Numbered from the stretch's first letter, positions 47,943 through 57,997 are shown. The stretch: 64,000 nt of DNA from Planctobacterium marinum (GCF_020687805.1 NZ_JAJEWQ010000003.1:813772-877771); one strand, 5' to 3'. The notes: generated by a model from the letters alone, not told the origin. A program made the numbers and translations.

Positions 47943-50600
47943 CTATAGATATTTTTTTAACATCGCTGTCAATATATCTCGTTTTATCGGCTTGGTAAGG
48001 TAATCGTTCATGCCGGCTTCTTTGCCCTTTTGCTTATCTTCTTTCATCGCATTGGCAGATAAGCCAATTATCGGAATGTCGTTGTAACCTTTATCCCGAA
48101 TCGTTTTTGTTGCCGTATAACCATCCATTTGTGGCATCTGAATATCCATCAAAATGGCATCGTAATGGGGGAAATTGCTAATTTTACTGACGGCGACAAC
48201 ACCGTTTTCTGCTATATCAAAAGTCAGGCCCAATGTTTTCAAAAGCTCCCCGGCTACCACCTGGTTGATATCGTTATCTTCCACCAACAGGATATGTCCG
48301 TTTAAACGCGTTTCATGATATACAGTGGCGGCTGCACTGTCGGTAATATCGCTGCGTTCAGTGACAAAATCAGAAATAAAATTCTTAAATTGCAACGGGC
48401 TGAATGGCACGGCTAACGCCAGGTAACGGGCGTCCGTCATGTTTAAGGTATCTGAAATTAAAGTATTAATAATGATGCCAATCCGTATCCTGTTTTCCAG
48501 TAAACCCGGTAATTCACTTAAGAACTGTCGCAAATCCGCAGGAGACTCAATATCAATAAGTAAATGTGTTATATCCTGTCGTTGCAATAGCGTAGCCAGT
48601 GCCTGTTTCGCAACACGTTTGTTTCTCAGCCCCACACTGTCGCAATAGAACTCATCAATAAAATTTTTGTCAGTGACATAAATACTGTTTTCCGGCAAAC
48701 AGGGCAGACCATCCAATATAGACGGTTGCTTTTTAAACGCACTGAGGGGTAATTGCACATAAAAGCAACTCCCCTTGCCGGGCTCTGATTCAGCGTCTAT
48801 CTTTCCGCCCATCAAATTTAGTAGCTGAGTCACAATAGAGAGCCCCAACCCTGTACCACCATATTTTCTGTCGGTTGAACCATCTGCCTGCTCAAAAGGT
48901 TTGAAAATTTTCTCTAACTGCTCTTCATTCATGCCGATACCGGAATCTTTCACCGCGATACGCAACTGCAATTCATTGCCCTGAGTATTCAACTCACCGC
49001 CAAATCGAATTTCGATTTGGCCATGTTCCGTAAATTTGACGGCATTGTTACAGATATTCATCAGGATCTGTGAAAGTCGCAGTGGATCACCCACGACTTT
49101 GTTGGGCAGGTTGGGGTCAATATCCAGTTTGATCTGTAAGTTCTTTTCTTTTGTTCTCAGCGAAACTACCGAAATTAAATTATCAATAAAGCCATGCAGC
49201 TCAAAACTGCTTTTTTCGATTTCCATTTTACCGGCTTCAATTTTGGAAAAATCCAGAATGTCGTTGATTACCGTCATTAGTATTTCACTGGAATAGGACG
49301 CTTTTTCCAGATAAGAGCGCACCTCCTGTTGGTTCGTCTTTTTCGTGGCCAAATCGATTAATCCAATTATACCATTCATGGGGGTGCGAATTTCATGACT
49401 CATATTCGCCAAAAACATACTTTTGGAAATCGTTGCTTTCTCCGCTTTTGATTTCGCCTGCATCAATTCCTGATTCAGTTGCGTCATGCGGTCATTGGTA
49501 TTCTGCGTCTCTGCGAGTAATTGTTGTGTTTCATTATTCTTGTCGCTAAACACCTGTGCCGCAATTGCCAAGGCGCCTATTTCATCTTTGCGCTCTAACC
49601 CAGGAATAGCACCGACCTTTTCATTTCTGGCCAGTTTGTTAAAGACTTCGGTAATAGACCTGATGGGCGTTAATATGCTTAAAACCGTATAAACCGCCGC
49701 GGCAAAAGCCAGCAAAATGGCAATGATAGAAAATAGATAACTATGAATTTCAGCTTTTTGCACCAGCTGTTGAGATTGTTGTCGGTTGCGTTCCAGCGTC
49801 TGTGCGACGTCTTCCACCAACGTAGTGCTGAGATACAGAAACTCGTTCGCCGCCCCGGCCATCACCACGTTCACCAAAAACAAATTTCCCTGAATTAACT
49901 GAGTCAGGGCCAAAAAATCACTACGTGCCGTTTCAATTTCTTTGAATTGTGCAGCGCGTATTGTCTCGGGTAACTCACTGAGTCTGGACTCAAGAAATAA
50001 CAAGCTGTCATTAAACTGATTAATATGAACACTACTGGGTTGCACTGTATAGCGGATAGAAGCAATTTCTGCCTCACTGACATGCCAAAGTAATTGTTGA
50101 ATGAGCGCGTGAAGCGATGGCTCATTTTTGATACCCATTAACCGGCTCTTTATCTCGTCCAGCCGTTTAATAGTGCCTTGCTTTAACAACTCTTCGCGTT
50201 TTGCACGGGCAGCCACCACCTGTTCGAAATTGGACTGATAATCCTGCAAGTGTGCCTGCATTCTTTGTAACAGGTTATCATTCAGCAAACTGGGTAAATC
50301 AGACTCGTGTAGTGCTTCAAATCGCGCAAGGTTCGCGTTGATTTTATCCATAGTTCGGGTGAACCGGGTAACCGCTGACGGACTTCCGGTATTGATAAAC
50401 AACAGTACGGTGCGTTGCAGGTTTAACAGATCATATTCTATTTCTTTCACCTGCTTTAGATCAGCAAATGACAGCGCAGAATTATCCAGTGCCGTACTTA
50501 ATTGCAACTGACTCTTTTGGTTGAGAAAGGTCTGCAGTAAAAACAGAACGATCAATGCAGCGATAACAAATATCAACTGTGAGCGAATTGATCTTAACAT
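47943..50600 (-). CDS. Hybrid sensor histidine kinase / response regulator
   Basis: 885 residues. An N-terminal membrane segment ([20 protein letters not shown]) is followed by a helical periplasmic sensor of about 250 residues and a second membrane segment near 290-310. Then come a HAMP linker ([19 protein letters not shown]), a HisKA domain with the phospho-accepting His in [14 protein letters not shown] (about residue 400), and an HATPase domain ([37 protein letters not shown]). Next is a degenerate receiver lacking the acidic pocket, and a C-terminal receiver with [14 protein letters not shown] and Asp in [12 protein letters not shown] (about 817). No Hpt domain. It follows the binding-protein gene by 11 nt, so the binding protein probably presents a ligand to the sensor domain. 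Confidence 0.93.
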   Translation of the reverse strand: MLRSIRSQLIFVIAALIVLFLLQTFLNQKSQLQLSTALDNSALSFADLKQVKEIEYDLLNLQRTVLLFINTGSPSAVTRFTRTMDKINANLARFEALHESDLPSLLNDNLLQRMQAHLQDYQSNFEQVVAARAKREELLKQGTIKRLDEIKSRLMGIKNEPSLHALIQQLLWHVSEAEIASIRYTVQPSSVHINQFNDSLLFLESRLSELPETIRAAQFKEIETARSDFLALTQLIQGNLFLVNVVMAGAANEFLYLSTTLVEDVAQTLERNRQQSQQLVQKAEIHSYLFSIIAILLAFAAAVYTVLSILTPIRSITEVFNKLARNEKVGAIPGLERKDEIGALAIAAQVFSDKNNETQQLLAETQNTNDRMTQLNQELMQAKSKAEKATISKSMFLANMSHEIRTPMNGIIGLIDLATKKTNQQEVRSYLEKASYSSEILMTVINDILDFSKIEAGKMEIEKSSFELHGFIDNLISVVSLRTKEKNLQIKLDIDPNLPNKVVGDPLRLSQILMNICNNAVKFTEHGQIEIRFGGELNTQGNELQLRIAVKDSGIGMNEEQLEKIFKPFEQADGSTDRKYGGTGLGLSIVTQLLNLMGGKIDAESEPGKGSCFYVQLPLSAFKKQPSILDGLPCLPENSIYVTDKNFIDEFYCDSVGLRNKRVAKQALATLLQRQDITHLLIDIESPADLRQFLSELPGLLENRIRIGIIINTLISDTLNMTDARYLALAVPFSPLQFKNFISDFVTERSDITDSAAATVYHETRLNGHILLVEDNDINQVVAGELLKTLGLTFDIAENGVVAVSKISNFPHYDAILMDIQMPQMDGYTATKTIRDKGYNDIPIIGLSANAMKEDKQKGKEAGMNDYLTKPIKRDILTAMLKKYL

Positions 50601-50611
50601 CCAGAAAATCC

Positions 50612-51892
50612 TTACCCGGTAATAAACTCATACCATTTTTGCAAACTGTATTCGTAGGTCGGCATCACGGTATTCCATACAGCTACATTCCCCAATCGCT
50701 CGGTATAGCTGCCCCCGGCTCTGATTTGTCCTTGTTTTACAGACACTTTGCCATCGTGTCCTCTCAGGTCTGTCTGTGCGGGTAGCCCCCCGTACCAATA
50801 ATCCCATTCAGCCTGACTTAGAAACCCGGCTGAACGCTGTGGATTGGAAATATAGTAGCCCTGTCTCGCAATAAATGCTCCAGGCCATCCGGAGAGCCAC
50901 CAATTCATATAGTCATAAGCAGCTTCCTTTTCCCTTCCTTTGGTGGCGGCTGACAGGCACATTACCCCGTGCCAGCCCCGATAACCTTCTTTCGGCGCGG
51001 CAAATCTGACCGGTATATCCTGTCCATTCAGGCTTGAAACTGCCGGTGAGAACATACTTTCAATGACCACGCGGCCAGACTTCATAAACTCTACAGACTC
51101 AGGTACCGATGTCCAAAAACCATTGAAATGGCCATCCAGTTTTAGGTTGAGAAGCACAGTAAACAATGCATCCATTTCCGATTCAGTGATAGCGCCGATA
51201 TCGTTGAAGGTCACTAAACCTTTGGCCTGAGCTGCCAGAGCTAAGTCAAACAACCCAATGGTGGGATCATTGACAATAGCAACCTTCCCCTTAAATTCCG
51301 GGTCCAGAAGCCAGCCCCAACTTTCGTTATCCGCTTTAAAGCGGTCTGGCATTTTGTTAACCACATAACCAAATGAGTCAACATTATGGACGTAGGGCAA
51401 AAAACTAATTTCATCCGTGTGTTGTGCTGACAGTGAACCGTCTTTTTGCACATGGAGAATTTTATGCGGTGCATCACCGGCACCAATTTTCGCTTTTTCC
51501 GAAATTTTACCGGTTTTGGTTAAATCGTTGATTTCATCCCAGTAGCGCAATCTGCGCTTTTCTATGGGTTGAATGGCCTGAGAACGCCATAACACATTGA
51601 TGCTGTTAGACCACTGCTCATACAGATCAAAACTCTGTGGATTTACCGAAGCTTTTTGCGAAACGGCGGCACTACCTTTGGGTTCAAACATCAGGCGAAT
51701 TCCCAGATCAGCTTCCGCCTGTTCTCTTATTGCTTCTCTGAGAGTGACATGAGTCCCCAACACCCGAAGAACAGGCTTAGGCTTACCGATCGCAAAAGGC
51801 GCAGCACCAGCAGATACCGTCGCCAATGCCCCTTTGAGAAAATGTCGTCTTGTTGTTGACCCCGAACTTCCAGTGTCTTTTGGTTCCGCCAT
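50612..51892 (-). CDS. Tat-exported extracellular solute-binding protein (PotD-like)
   Basis: 426 residues. A twin-arginine signal, [20 protein letters not shown], precedes a type 2 periplasmic binding fold: [20 protein letters not shown], then [18 protein letters not shown] and [19 protein letters not shown], and [19 protein letters not shown]. The layout recalls spermidine/putrescine- or iron-binding proteins of ABC importers. No permease or ATPase gene is near; the next gene, 11 nt downstream, is a hybrid sensor kinase. A role as the kinase's ligand-sensing partner is therefore more likely than transport. Export through Tat suggests folding with a cofactor in the cytoplasm. Confidence 0.88.
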   Translation of the reverse strand: MAEPKDTGSSGSTTRRHFLKGALATVSAGAAPFAIGKPKPVLRVLGTHVTLREAIREQAEADLGIRLMFEPKGSAAVSQKASVNPQSFDLYEQWSNSINVLWRSQAIQPIEKRRLRYWDEINDLTKTGKISEKAKIGAGDAPHKILHVQKDGSLSAQHTDEISFLPYVHNVDSFGYVVNKMPDRFKADNESWGWLLDPEFKGKVAIVNDPTIGLFDLALAAQAKGLVTFNDIGAITESEMDALFTVLLNLKLDGHFNGFWTSVPESVEFMKSGRVVIESMFSPAVSSLNGQDIPVRFAAPKEGYRGWHGVMCLSAATKGREKEAAYDYMNWWLSGWPGAFIARQGYYISNPQRSAGFLSQAEWDYWYGGLPAQTDLRGHDGKVSVKQGQIRAGGSYTERLGNVAVWNTVMPTYEYSLQKWYEFITG

Positions 51893-52056
51893 GTGTAAGC
51901 ACCAATACTTTTATCACCGATAAAGCGTGGCACTGCGTAATGAATTTCGCAACTATCCATTAGTATATATTCGCTGACTGAACAACAATTCCAATGTCAC
52001 AACAACCATCAGAAACAATTTGGAAATATTTTTCACATCACAATAATAGCGTTCCT

Positions 52057-53109
52057 TTAAAAAGGGAGTGGATAGCGTTTTAACAGATTAACCACTTCAC
52101 TGTGCAACTCATCAGACAGACTCACATCAAATGCGTTGAGATTCTCCTGTAGTTGCGCCATGCTCGTGGCTCCGATGATTGTGGCAGTGACACCGTCCAC
52201 CTGATCACACCAGGCTAAAGCCAGCTGCGCTGCCGTCAGCCCATGTTGCTCAGCAAGCGATTTGATTTCGGTAACGGCCTGCTCAACAACAACACTATCT
52301 CTGAATAAGCCATTGCGTTGCGCTATCGTCCAGCGACTACCTTCAGGTCTGGCCCCATTGAGATACTTTCCGCTCAATACACCGCCCCCCAATGGTGACC
52401 AGGGTAAATAAGCAATATCTTCGTGAATACATTGTTCAATCAGGTATGGCCAATCTTTGGTGTGCAACAGGTTGAATTCGTTTTGGATCGAGACCATGCG
52501 CGGCAAACTGTACCTGGTGCTGAGCTTCAAATACTCACTGATGCCCCAGGTCGTATCATCAGAGAGTCCGCAGTAGCGAATTTTCCCGGCGTCCACACAC
52601 TGTTTTAAGGCCTGCAAAATTTCCAACATTTGACCGGAAGCTGCCTGAGAGTCAGTATCAGAAAATTTGACCTCGCCGGGCCAATGATTGCCAAAGTGCG
52701 GGTGACGACGGTTTGGCCAATGTAACTGATACAAGTCAATATAGTCTGTTTGTAACCGTTGCAAAGAGGCATCTACAGCGGCAATCACAGCTTCACCAGA
52801 AATTGGCGAACCGTCGCGAATCCAACTGAGGCCCGGGCCAGCTATTTTCGTGGCCAACACCAGATCTCGACGCCTTTCTTTGTTATTGTTCAACCAATTC
52901 CCGATAATGGTTTCAGTGGCGCCATAGGTTTCAGATCTGGGTGGAATCGAATAAAGTTCGGCGGTATCGATAAAATTAACGCCATTTGCCACGGCATAAT
53001 CTAGTTGTTGGTTTGCCTCTTGCTGGTTGTTTTGCTGACCCCACGTCATCGTTCCCAGGCAAACTCTGGACACCTCTAACCCGCTACTACCTAATCTGGA
53101 ATATCGCAT
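52057..53109 (-). CDS. tas: Aldo-keto reductase, Tas-like
   Basis: 350 residues, an (alpha/beta)8 NADPH-dependent reductase. Similar along its length to E. coli Tas: RYSRLGSSGLEVSRVCLGTM, NFIDTAELYSIPPRSETYGA with the catalytic Asp/Tyr, YIDLYQLHWPNRRHPHFGN with the catalytic His, and IQNEFNLLHTKDWPYLIEQ. The Lys of the tetrad lies in VLATKIAGPG. Start ATG 53109, with AGGAAGT eight bases upstream. Substrate unknown. The remnant of an ABC transporter gene lies just upstream. Confidence 0.92.
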   Translation of the reverse strand: MRYSRLGSSGLEVSRVCLGTMTWGQQNNQQEANQQLDYAVANGVNFIDTAELYSIPPRSETYGATETIIGNWLNNNKERRRDLVLATKIAGPGLSWIRDGSPISGEAVIAAVDASLQRLQTDYIDLYQLHWPNRRHPHFGNHWPGEVKFSDTDSQAASGQMLEILQALKQCVDAGKIRYCGLSDDTTWGISEYLKLSTRYSLPRMVSIQNEFNLLHTKDWPYLIEQCIHEDIAYLPWSPLGGGVLSGKYLNGARPEGSRWTIAQRNGLFRDSVVVEQAVTEIKSLAEQHGLTAAQLALAWCDQVDGVTATIIGATSMAQLQENLNAFDVSLSDELHSEVVNLLKRYPLPF

Positions 53110-53202
53110 TGTGACTTCCTGTAATGTGTATGAAATGAAGAAATATATTGAGAAGTATGAATGTCGCCAGACCGAGAGACCAGAAGGCCTCTGGAGTAGT
53201 TA

Positions 53203-53406
53203 CTAAGCTGCCTCTGCAGCAGTTTGCGCAGCAACCAATTTGGCGTAATGGCTATTTGGCTGAGCAACCAACTCTTTGTGTTTCCCTGTCTGCACAATCT
53301 GACCGTCATTCAGGACGACAATCTTATCAGCATTCATGATAGTTGACAGCCTGTGTGCAATGATTATGGTGGTGCGCCCCTGCATCAGTGTTTGCAGAGC
53401 GTGCTA
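53203..53406 (-). pseudogene. 3' remnant of an ABC exporter ATPase gene (MsbA-like)
   Basis: Only the last 68 codons remain: [20 protein letters not shown] with the H-loop His, then [20 protein letters not shown] and a normal C-terminus. Just upstream the frame meets a stop (TAG at about 53407-53409), and the Walker A, signature and Walker B sequences are absent, so the gene was cut by a deletion or rearrangement. It is flanked by intact genes and is a useful marker of past exchange at this site. Confidence 0.8.
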
Positions 53407-53498
53407 AGCAAGTTGCCCAACGGCCTTGTCGTTACAAACCTTCGAGTATTGAGATGTGTTTGTGATTGCTTTTCAACCAGAACTCATGTTTAAAGCAA

Positions 53499-54572
53499 TT
53501 AACTTTTATCGTTTTTTTGTTTCTCCTGAATTTTACTCAGTACTGACTTTTCCCGCTTTTTACCCAGGCTCTTAGCTAATTTCTTCATACTCACGGTGCG
53601 ATCATTTTCGTCCACAATATCAATGCCTAAAAGCGTTTCCAGAAGGTCTTCCATGGTAATAATACCTTCCAGCCCGCCGTACTCATCAACCACCAAAATC
53701 ATATTGGCACGTTGGCTTAAGAACTTGTCAAAAGCTGATGATAATGGCATGCCAGCCAGCATCACGATCATGTCTTTTTTGTATTCAAATAACTGTTTCT
53801 GGCCATTGCCACGTGCCTGTGCCAGCAGCAAATCCGACTTCATCACAAAACCACTGATTTTTTCAGGCTCATTTTCTTCATAAATAGGGATCCGTGAAAA
53901 CTCGTTATTGTCGTGCTTGTGAAAGTAGGTTTCGACGGTCATACGCTCGGGTAGTGAAAAAACCACGGTTCGATGGGTCATGGCGTCTTTGATCTTTAGC
54001 TCATGCAGGTTCAACAGGCTCTGCATAAAATTCATTTCGTGAACGGCTAACTGACCTTCCTGTGCTGAAATTTCCGCCATAGCCAACATCTCCCCGCGGC
54101 TTAAGCCACGCAATGGGCTTTCTTCTTTAAAGCCGCTGGTTAATTTTTCTGACATTTTTACAAAGGGATAAAGCACGATAATCAGATACTTGAGGAAAAA
54201 CGCTGTAAGTGGCGCTAGTTGTCGCCAATAGGTGGCACCTAATGTCTTTGGAATAATTTCCGAAAAAACTAAAATCAGTAGGGTCAGCACAGCAGAAATA
54301 ATACCCAGATAGGCATCGCCAAACACCACGGCGGCTTGCGCCCCTGCCCCTGCGGCCCCCATCGTATGAGCAATGGTGTTGAGAGTCAGTATTGCAGATA
54401 ACGGCTTATTGATGTCAGCTGACAAATCTCTCAACAACTTTCCCGTTGGTTTGCCATCCCGCTCCATTAAAGAAATATAAGCCGATGAAACACTCAGAAT
54501 TACAGCTTCAGCAACAGAACATATAAACGAAAAACCCAAAGCAATCAGTACGTATGTGATCAGTAGTAGCAC
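53499..54572 (-). CDS. CNNM/CorC-type membrane protein with CBS domains
   Basis: 357 residues. An N-terminal CNNM transmembrane domain of three to four helices (LLITYVLIALGFSFICSVAE, then LGIISAVLTLLILVFSEIIP with the KTLGA segment) precedes a CBS-pair domain (IKDAMTHRTVVFSLPERM, FSRIPIYEENEPEKISGFVM, ILVVDEYGGLEGIITMEDLL). The C-terminal CorC/HlyC domain of some members is missing; it ends in a Lys-rich tail. Relatives transport or regulate Mg2+ or other divalent cations. Start GTG at 54572 with AGGA upstream. Divergent from the PadR gene, so its promoter overlaps the candidate PadR operators. Confidence 0.9.
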   Translation of the reverse strand: MLLLITYVLIALGFSFICSVAEAVILSVSSAYISLMERDGKPTGKLLRDLSADINKPLSAILTLNTIAHTMGAAGAGAQAAVVFGDAYLGIISAVLTLLILVFSEIIPKTLGATYWRQLAPLTAFFLKYLIIVLYPFVKMSEKLTSGFKEESPLRGLSRGEMLAMAEISAQEGQLAVHEMNFMQSLLNLHELKIKDAMTHRTVVFSLPERMTVETYFHKHDNNEFSRIPIYEENEPEKISGFVMKSDLLLAQARGNGQKQLFEYKKDMIVMLAGMPLSSAFDKFLSQRANMILVVDEYGGLEGIITMEDLLETLLGIDIVDENDRTVSMKKLAKSLGKKREKSVLSKIQEKQKNDKS

Positions 54573-54658
54573 TACTTTTTCCTTTCCAATCTGTGAATCA
54601 ATTAAAACGCTTCTGCATAGTAAGACAATTTTGAGGCTTTTTCAGCGAAAACAAGATT

Positions 54659-54718
54659 ATTACTATTTTGTAGTAATTAATACTTGCCATCTTCATCCAA
54701 TTAATACTACATTGTAGT
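54659..54718. promoter_or_regulatory. Two palindromic candidate PadR operators
   Basis: ATTACTA-TTTTG-TAGTAAT (54659-54677, perfect 7-bp arms) and ACTACA-T-TGTAGT (54706-54718, perfect 6-bp arms) lie in the 170-nt divergent region between the CNNM gene and the PadR gene. Both share ACTA...TAGT. PadR proteins bind short inverted repeats in their own promoters, so autoregulation is likely. The second site overlaps the expected -10/-35 zone of the padR-type gene, 25 nt before its start. Confidence 0.65.
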
Positions 54719-54742
54719 CATAATTATTTTGAGAACAGTACT

Positions 54743-55078
54743 ATGGCTGACAAAGAAAAGTTTTTGGGGGAATTTGAACAGGTGGTGCTGTTAGCTTGCT
54801 TGCATCTGGGAAAAGAGGCGTATGGGGCCTCCTTGCGACAATTATTACAGCAAGAAATTCAGCGAGATGTCGCCATTGGAGCCCTCTATTCAACGCTGGA
54901 AAGACTGGAGAAAAAAGGCATGGTTACCTCCCACTTTGGTGAAGCCACTGCAGAGCGGGGTGGTAAACCCAAACGCTTTTTTGAAGTAACGGCGAAAGGA
55001 CAGCAATCTCTAAAACGCGCCAGGGAAGCAATGGATACCCTTTGGCAAGGGATTTCAATTCGCACTTATAGCCGCTAA
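54743..55078 (+). CDS. PadR family transcriptional regulator
   Basis: 111 residues, the typical short PadR form. The winged helix-turn-helix is clear: VLLACLHLGKEAYGASLRQL, then DVAIGALYSTLERLEKKGMV and FGEATAERGGKPKRFFEVT, with a C-terminal dimerisation helix (QQSLKRAREAMDTLWQG). It acts as a repressor in known relatives. The permease-prefix protein gene begins 10 nt downstream, a common pairing for PadR regulators. Confidence 0.92.
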   Translation: MADKEKFLGEFEQVVLLACLHLGKEAYGASLRQLLQQEIQRDVAIGALYSTLERLEKKGMVTSHFGEATAERGGKPKRFFEVTAKGQQSLKRAREAMDTLWQGISIRTYSR

Positions 55079-55088
55079 CGATAACACC

Positions 55089-55784
55089 ATGGAAAATTCA
55101 AACAGTTCAGATCCACGTCCTCCGGCACTGGCTAATCGTATTTTGAATCTGGTGGTACCTGCTCATCTCAGAGAGAGCATAACAGGTGATCTGGAAGAAG
55201 AATTTACAACCTTGTTGAAATACAACAAGCAAAACGCCACACGCTGGTATTGGAGACAAACGATGCAAACCTCACTACATTTTTTCGCACAATATCTTGC
55301 CACTGAATCGCTACTTAAAAAACTGGTGATTGCTGTTACCCTGGTGCTGTTTCCGACACTGGTATTGATGATTTCATGGTTGAGTAATATGGACCATGAC
55401 ACCTCAGAACATATCTGGCAGAGCCTGTTACAGGGCCAGGTACACACTTTTCTTTTTGAAGCTGAAGTTTTATCTCTTGGCACAGACAAACTGCTCTCTG
55501 ACTTCGATTTGGGCATGTATTTCAATACGCCAGCCACTCTCTGGACCCTGTTTGCCCTGGCGGCACTTTATATACGCAATAAACGTGCAGATTTCTCTGC
55601 TCATCAAGCTGCCGCATGGTGCACAATGTTAATGCTGCTTCCCTACTTGTTTGGACTGATCTATATCGAGATCATTCAACCCCAAGCCCGTCATGTAGGA
55701 CCTCCGGTAGCATTCATGACCCTATCCATTGTTTACCTGATTCTTCCGATGGCGTGGTTTATTCTGAGCAAATCTAAAAAGTAA
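55089..55784 (+). CDS. Permease-prefix domain membrane protein (PadR-associated)
   Basis: 231 residues. The N-terminus PPALANRILNLVVPAHLRES, followed by GDLEEEF and RWYWRQTMQT, matches the permease prefix domain 2 found before FtsX-like permeases in PadR-linked loci. Four hydrophobic segments follow (LLKKLVIAVTLVLFPTLVLM, ATLWTLFALAALYI, WCTMLMLLPYLFGLIYIEII, SIVYLILPMAWFILS). The FtsX/MacB permease part itself is missing, so this is a shortened family member. It probably works with the PadR regulator; its role is unknown. Confidence 0.8.
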   Translation: MENSNSSDPRPPALANRILNLVVPAHLRESITGDLEEEFTTLLKYNKQNATRWYWRQTMQTSLHFFAQYLATESLLKKLVIAVTLVLFPTLVLMISWLSNMDHDTSEHIWQSLLQGQVHTFLFEAEVLSLGTDKLLSDFDLGMYFNTPATLWTLFALAALYIRNKRADFSAHQAAAWCTMLMLLPYLFGLIYIEIIQPQARHVGPPVAFMTLSIVYLILPMAWFILSKSKK

Positions 55785-55803
55785 GACAGGCTCACAAAAA
55801 AAG

Positions 55804-56670
55804 ATGCAAACCGAGCAATTATTAGAGGACGTTGAGCAGGAAGAAGGTGCTCAGGGCTGGTTGGCCACATTTGCCGATCTTATGTCGCTACTTATGTGCT
55901 TTTTTGTTCTGTTATTGTCCTTTTCTGAACTGGACGTGCAGAAATTCAAACAAATCGCCGGTTCTATGAAATATGCCTTTGGTGTGCAAAATAAAATTAA
56001 TGTTCAGGATATCCCTAAAGGTACCAGTGTAATAGCTCAGGAATTTCGCCCAGGTAAACCAGACACCTCGCCAATGACACGCATCGAACAGGTAACCTTT
56101 GAGCAACAACACAGCTTTACAGAAGATATTGCGCCATCCAAAAGTAAAGTTGAGCATAACAGTGATAATTTAAATGGGCAGCATAAACCTGAGCCAGATG
56201 TGCTACGCAACAAAGTCAGAAACGCCTTGAAAGACCAGATTAACGCCGGACAATTCGAACTGGATAATCAGGGACAGCAACTGGTTATTCGGATAAAAGA
56301 ACATGGTTCCTTTGCTTCTGGCAGTGGATTTCTGCAACCAAAATTAAAAACCACATTGCAAAAGCTCAGCGATATTTTAGCTGATATACCTGGCCAATTA
56401 ATGGTGTCAGGTCATACGGACAGTCGCCCATTAAATAATGAGTTATTCCGGGACAACCTGGAACTTTCTGCGGTCAGGGCTATTTCGGTGGCACGGGTGC
56501 TAAACTACAACGGACAACTAAACAACCTCATCGTCAGGGGCATGGCTGCCAGCCAGCCACTGGTGCCCAATGATAGCCCGGAAAATATGCGCCAAAACCG
56601 GCGGGTTGAAATCACCATATCGCAAGGTAAAGCCACAGAGTCCGCATTTTTGCCTCTGTTACCCGAATAA
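55804..56670 (+). CDS. Flagellar-type stator protein MotB/PomB
   Basis: 288 residues. A short cytoplasmic N-terminus leads into the single membrane helix GWLATFADLMSLLMCFFVLL; the ion-binding Asp is residue 25 (as Asp32 of E. coli MotB, Asp24 of Vibrio PomB). A plug/linker of about 150 residues follows, then an OmpA-type peptidoglycan-binding domain (LMVSGHTDSRPLNNELFRD, ELSAVRAISVARVL, RRVEITI). A Cys next to a Phe pair in the helix, as in PomB, hints at Na+ coupling. The gene precedes its partner, the reverse of the usual motA-motB order. Confidence 0.92.
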   Translation: MQTEQLLEDVEQEEGAQGWLATFADLMSLLMCFFVLLLSFSELDVQKFKQIAGSMKYAFGVQNKINVQDIPKGTSVIAQEFRPGKPDTSPMTRIEQVTFEQQHSFTEDIAPSKSKVEHNSDNLNGQHKPEPDVLRNKVRNALKDQINAGQFELDNQGQQLVIRIKEHGSFASGSGFLQPKLKTTLQKLSDILADIPGQLMVSGHTDSRPLNNELFRDNLELSAVRAISVARVLNYNGQLNNLIVRGMAASQPLVPNDSPENMRQNRRVEITISQGKATESAFLPLLPE

Positions 56671-56697
56671 ATGAAATGTTAAGAGAGAATTCTGTAA

Positions 56698-57483
56698 ATG
56701 GATAAAGGCTCAGTCATCGGCATATTCCTGGTTATTTTTGCGATTGTTGCCGGTATATCCACCGGCGGTGAATCCATCAGCAACTACATCAGCCCCAGCT
56801 CAATCGCCATTGTTATACTGGGGACCCTCGGGGCAACTATGTTGAGTGTCAGGCCGAAAGTGTTTCTCAATGCCACGGGCAATATCTGGCTGGCTTTTAA
56901 AAGTAACAGTCACAATATGGAAGAGACTATCGACGTCTGTATACGAATGGCGGATAAATCCAGAAAAGGCGGTTTATTAGCACTGGAAAATGAACAGCTT
57001 GATGATCCTTTTGTAGCCAAAACAGTGGATATGCTGGTAGACGGTTACGATCATGAAACCATTGATGCCTTGCTTAATAAAGAAATCTATCTCACCCGGG
57101 AGCGCAACCAACAATCAGTAAAAGTAATGAAGACCTTTTCTGAGTTTGCTCCCGCCATGGGCATGGTGGGTACCTTAATTGGTCTGGTTGCTATGCTGCA
57201 AAATATGGAGGACCCAAAAACTATAGGCCCCAGTATGGCAATAGCACTGTTAACCACACTATATGGCGCCTTGATTGCCAATGGCATTACAACGCCTTTA
57301 GCGAAAAAGCTCAACGCCCGCAGTAATGAAATATTGCTCTATCAAACCCTGGTCAAAGACGCTGCGCTTAAGATCATGCAGGGGCAAAACCCCAAAGCTA
57401 CCTATGAATTTCTGCAAACCTACGTGGAAACTCACAGGCGCAAATCATCAGATGAACTTAAACAAATCATTTCAGGAGGGTAA
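56698..57483 (+). CDS. Flagellar-type stator protein MotA/PomA
   Basis: 261 residues with four membrane helices: IGIFLVIFAIVAGISTGGES, SIAIVILGTLGATMLSV, APAMGMVGTLIGLVAMLQNM (the conserved Pro of helix 3 is in FAPAMG) and ALLTTLYGALIANGITTPLA. The large cytoplasmic loop carries the charged residues used for rotor contact (IRMADKSRKGGLLALENE). With the MotB partner 27 nt upstream it forms an ion-driven stator. No flagellar or type IV pilus genes are in the window, so it could power flagella elsewhere or another process. Confidence 0.92.
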   Translation: MDKGSVIGIFLVIFAIVAGISTGGESISNYISPSSIAIVILGTLGATMLSVRPKVFLNATGNIWLAFKSNSHNMEETIDVCIRMADKSRKGGLLALENEQLDDPFVAKTVDMLVDGYDHETIDALLNKEIYLTRERNQQSVKVMKTFSEFAPAMGMVGTLIGLVAMLQNMEDPKTIGPSMAIALLTTLYGALIANGITTPLAKKLNARSNEILLYQTLVKDAALKIMQGQNPKATYEFLQTYVETHRRKSSDELKQIISGG

Positions 57484-57526
57484 TCCGCTGACTTTTTAAA
57501 CCTGTACCTCGGTAGGCTTTATTCAG

Positions 57527-57997
57527 ATGAAAAATTGCTTTAGCCTAAACGAAGTGTTTCTTTTTTTTGTTGCATTAAGGGTTATTGATATTAACAAAAT
57601 GCTGGAATTTAAAAAGCTCAATCCCCTCTATTGCAAATGGATTATCGCCCTGACTTTTATTTTGAACCCCATATCTTCTGAGCTATACAGACCCTGGATC
57701 TATAAAAATAATGTCTGGGATTTTGGTGTTGCAAACTCAATGACCAGTTACCTGGGATGTATAACACTCATCTTCCTTGCCATTTATTTAGATAAACTGC
57801 AACCAACTCTCAAAACCATTGTTGCGGTTACTGGCGGGTGTGTGCTCTACGAGTGCATTCAACCCTTTTTTAAACTGGGTGTGTTTGATATTGGCGACAT
57901 CGTCGCCGTGCTGTTGGCTAGCTTGTCTGTCATTGTTATCTTGCCCACCAAAATCATCCCCATAAAAAGCAAGCATCAAACAACTACCAATAACTAA
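57527..57997 (+). CDS. Small VanZ-like membrane protein
   Basis: 156 residues with four hydrophobic segments (LNEVFLFFVALRV, WIIALTFILNPISS, YLGCITLIFLAIYLD, FDIGDIVAVLLASLSVIVIL). The arrangement and the ECIQPFFKLGVFDIGDIVA segment recall VanZ-like proteins, where an E-x2-Q-x3-P-x-R-x2-D-x2-D pattern sits between helices. The match is partial. Start ATG 57527 with a poor ribosome binding site; an alternative start downstream is possible. Confidence 0.6.
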   Translation: MKNCFSLNEVFLFFVALRVIDINKMLEFKKLNPLYCKWIIALTFILNPISSELYRPWIYKNNVWDFGVANSMTSYLGCITLIFLAIYLDKLQPTLKTIVAVTGGCVLYECIQPFFKLGVFDIGDIVAVLLASLSVIVILPTKIIPIKSKHQTTTNN

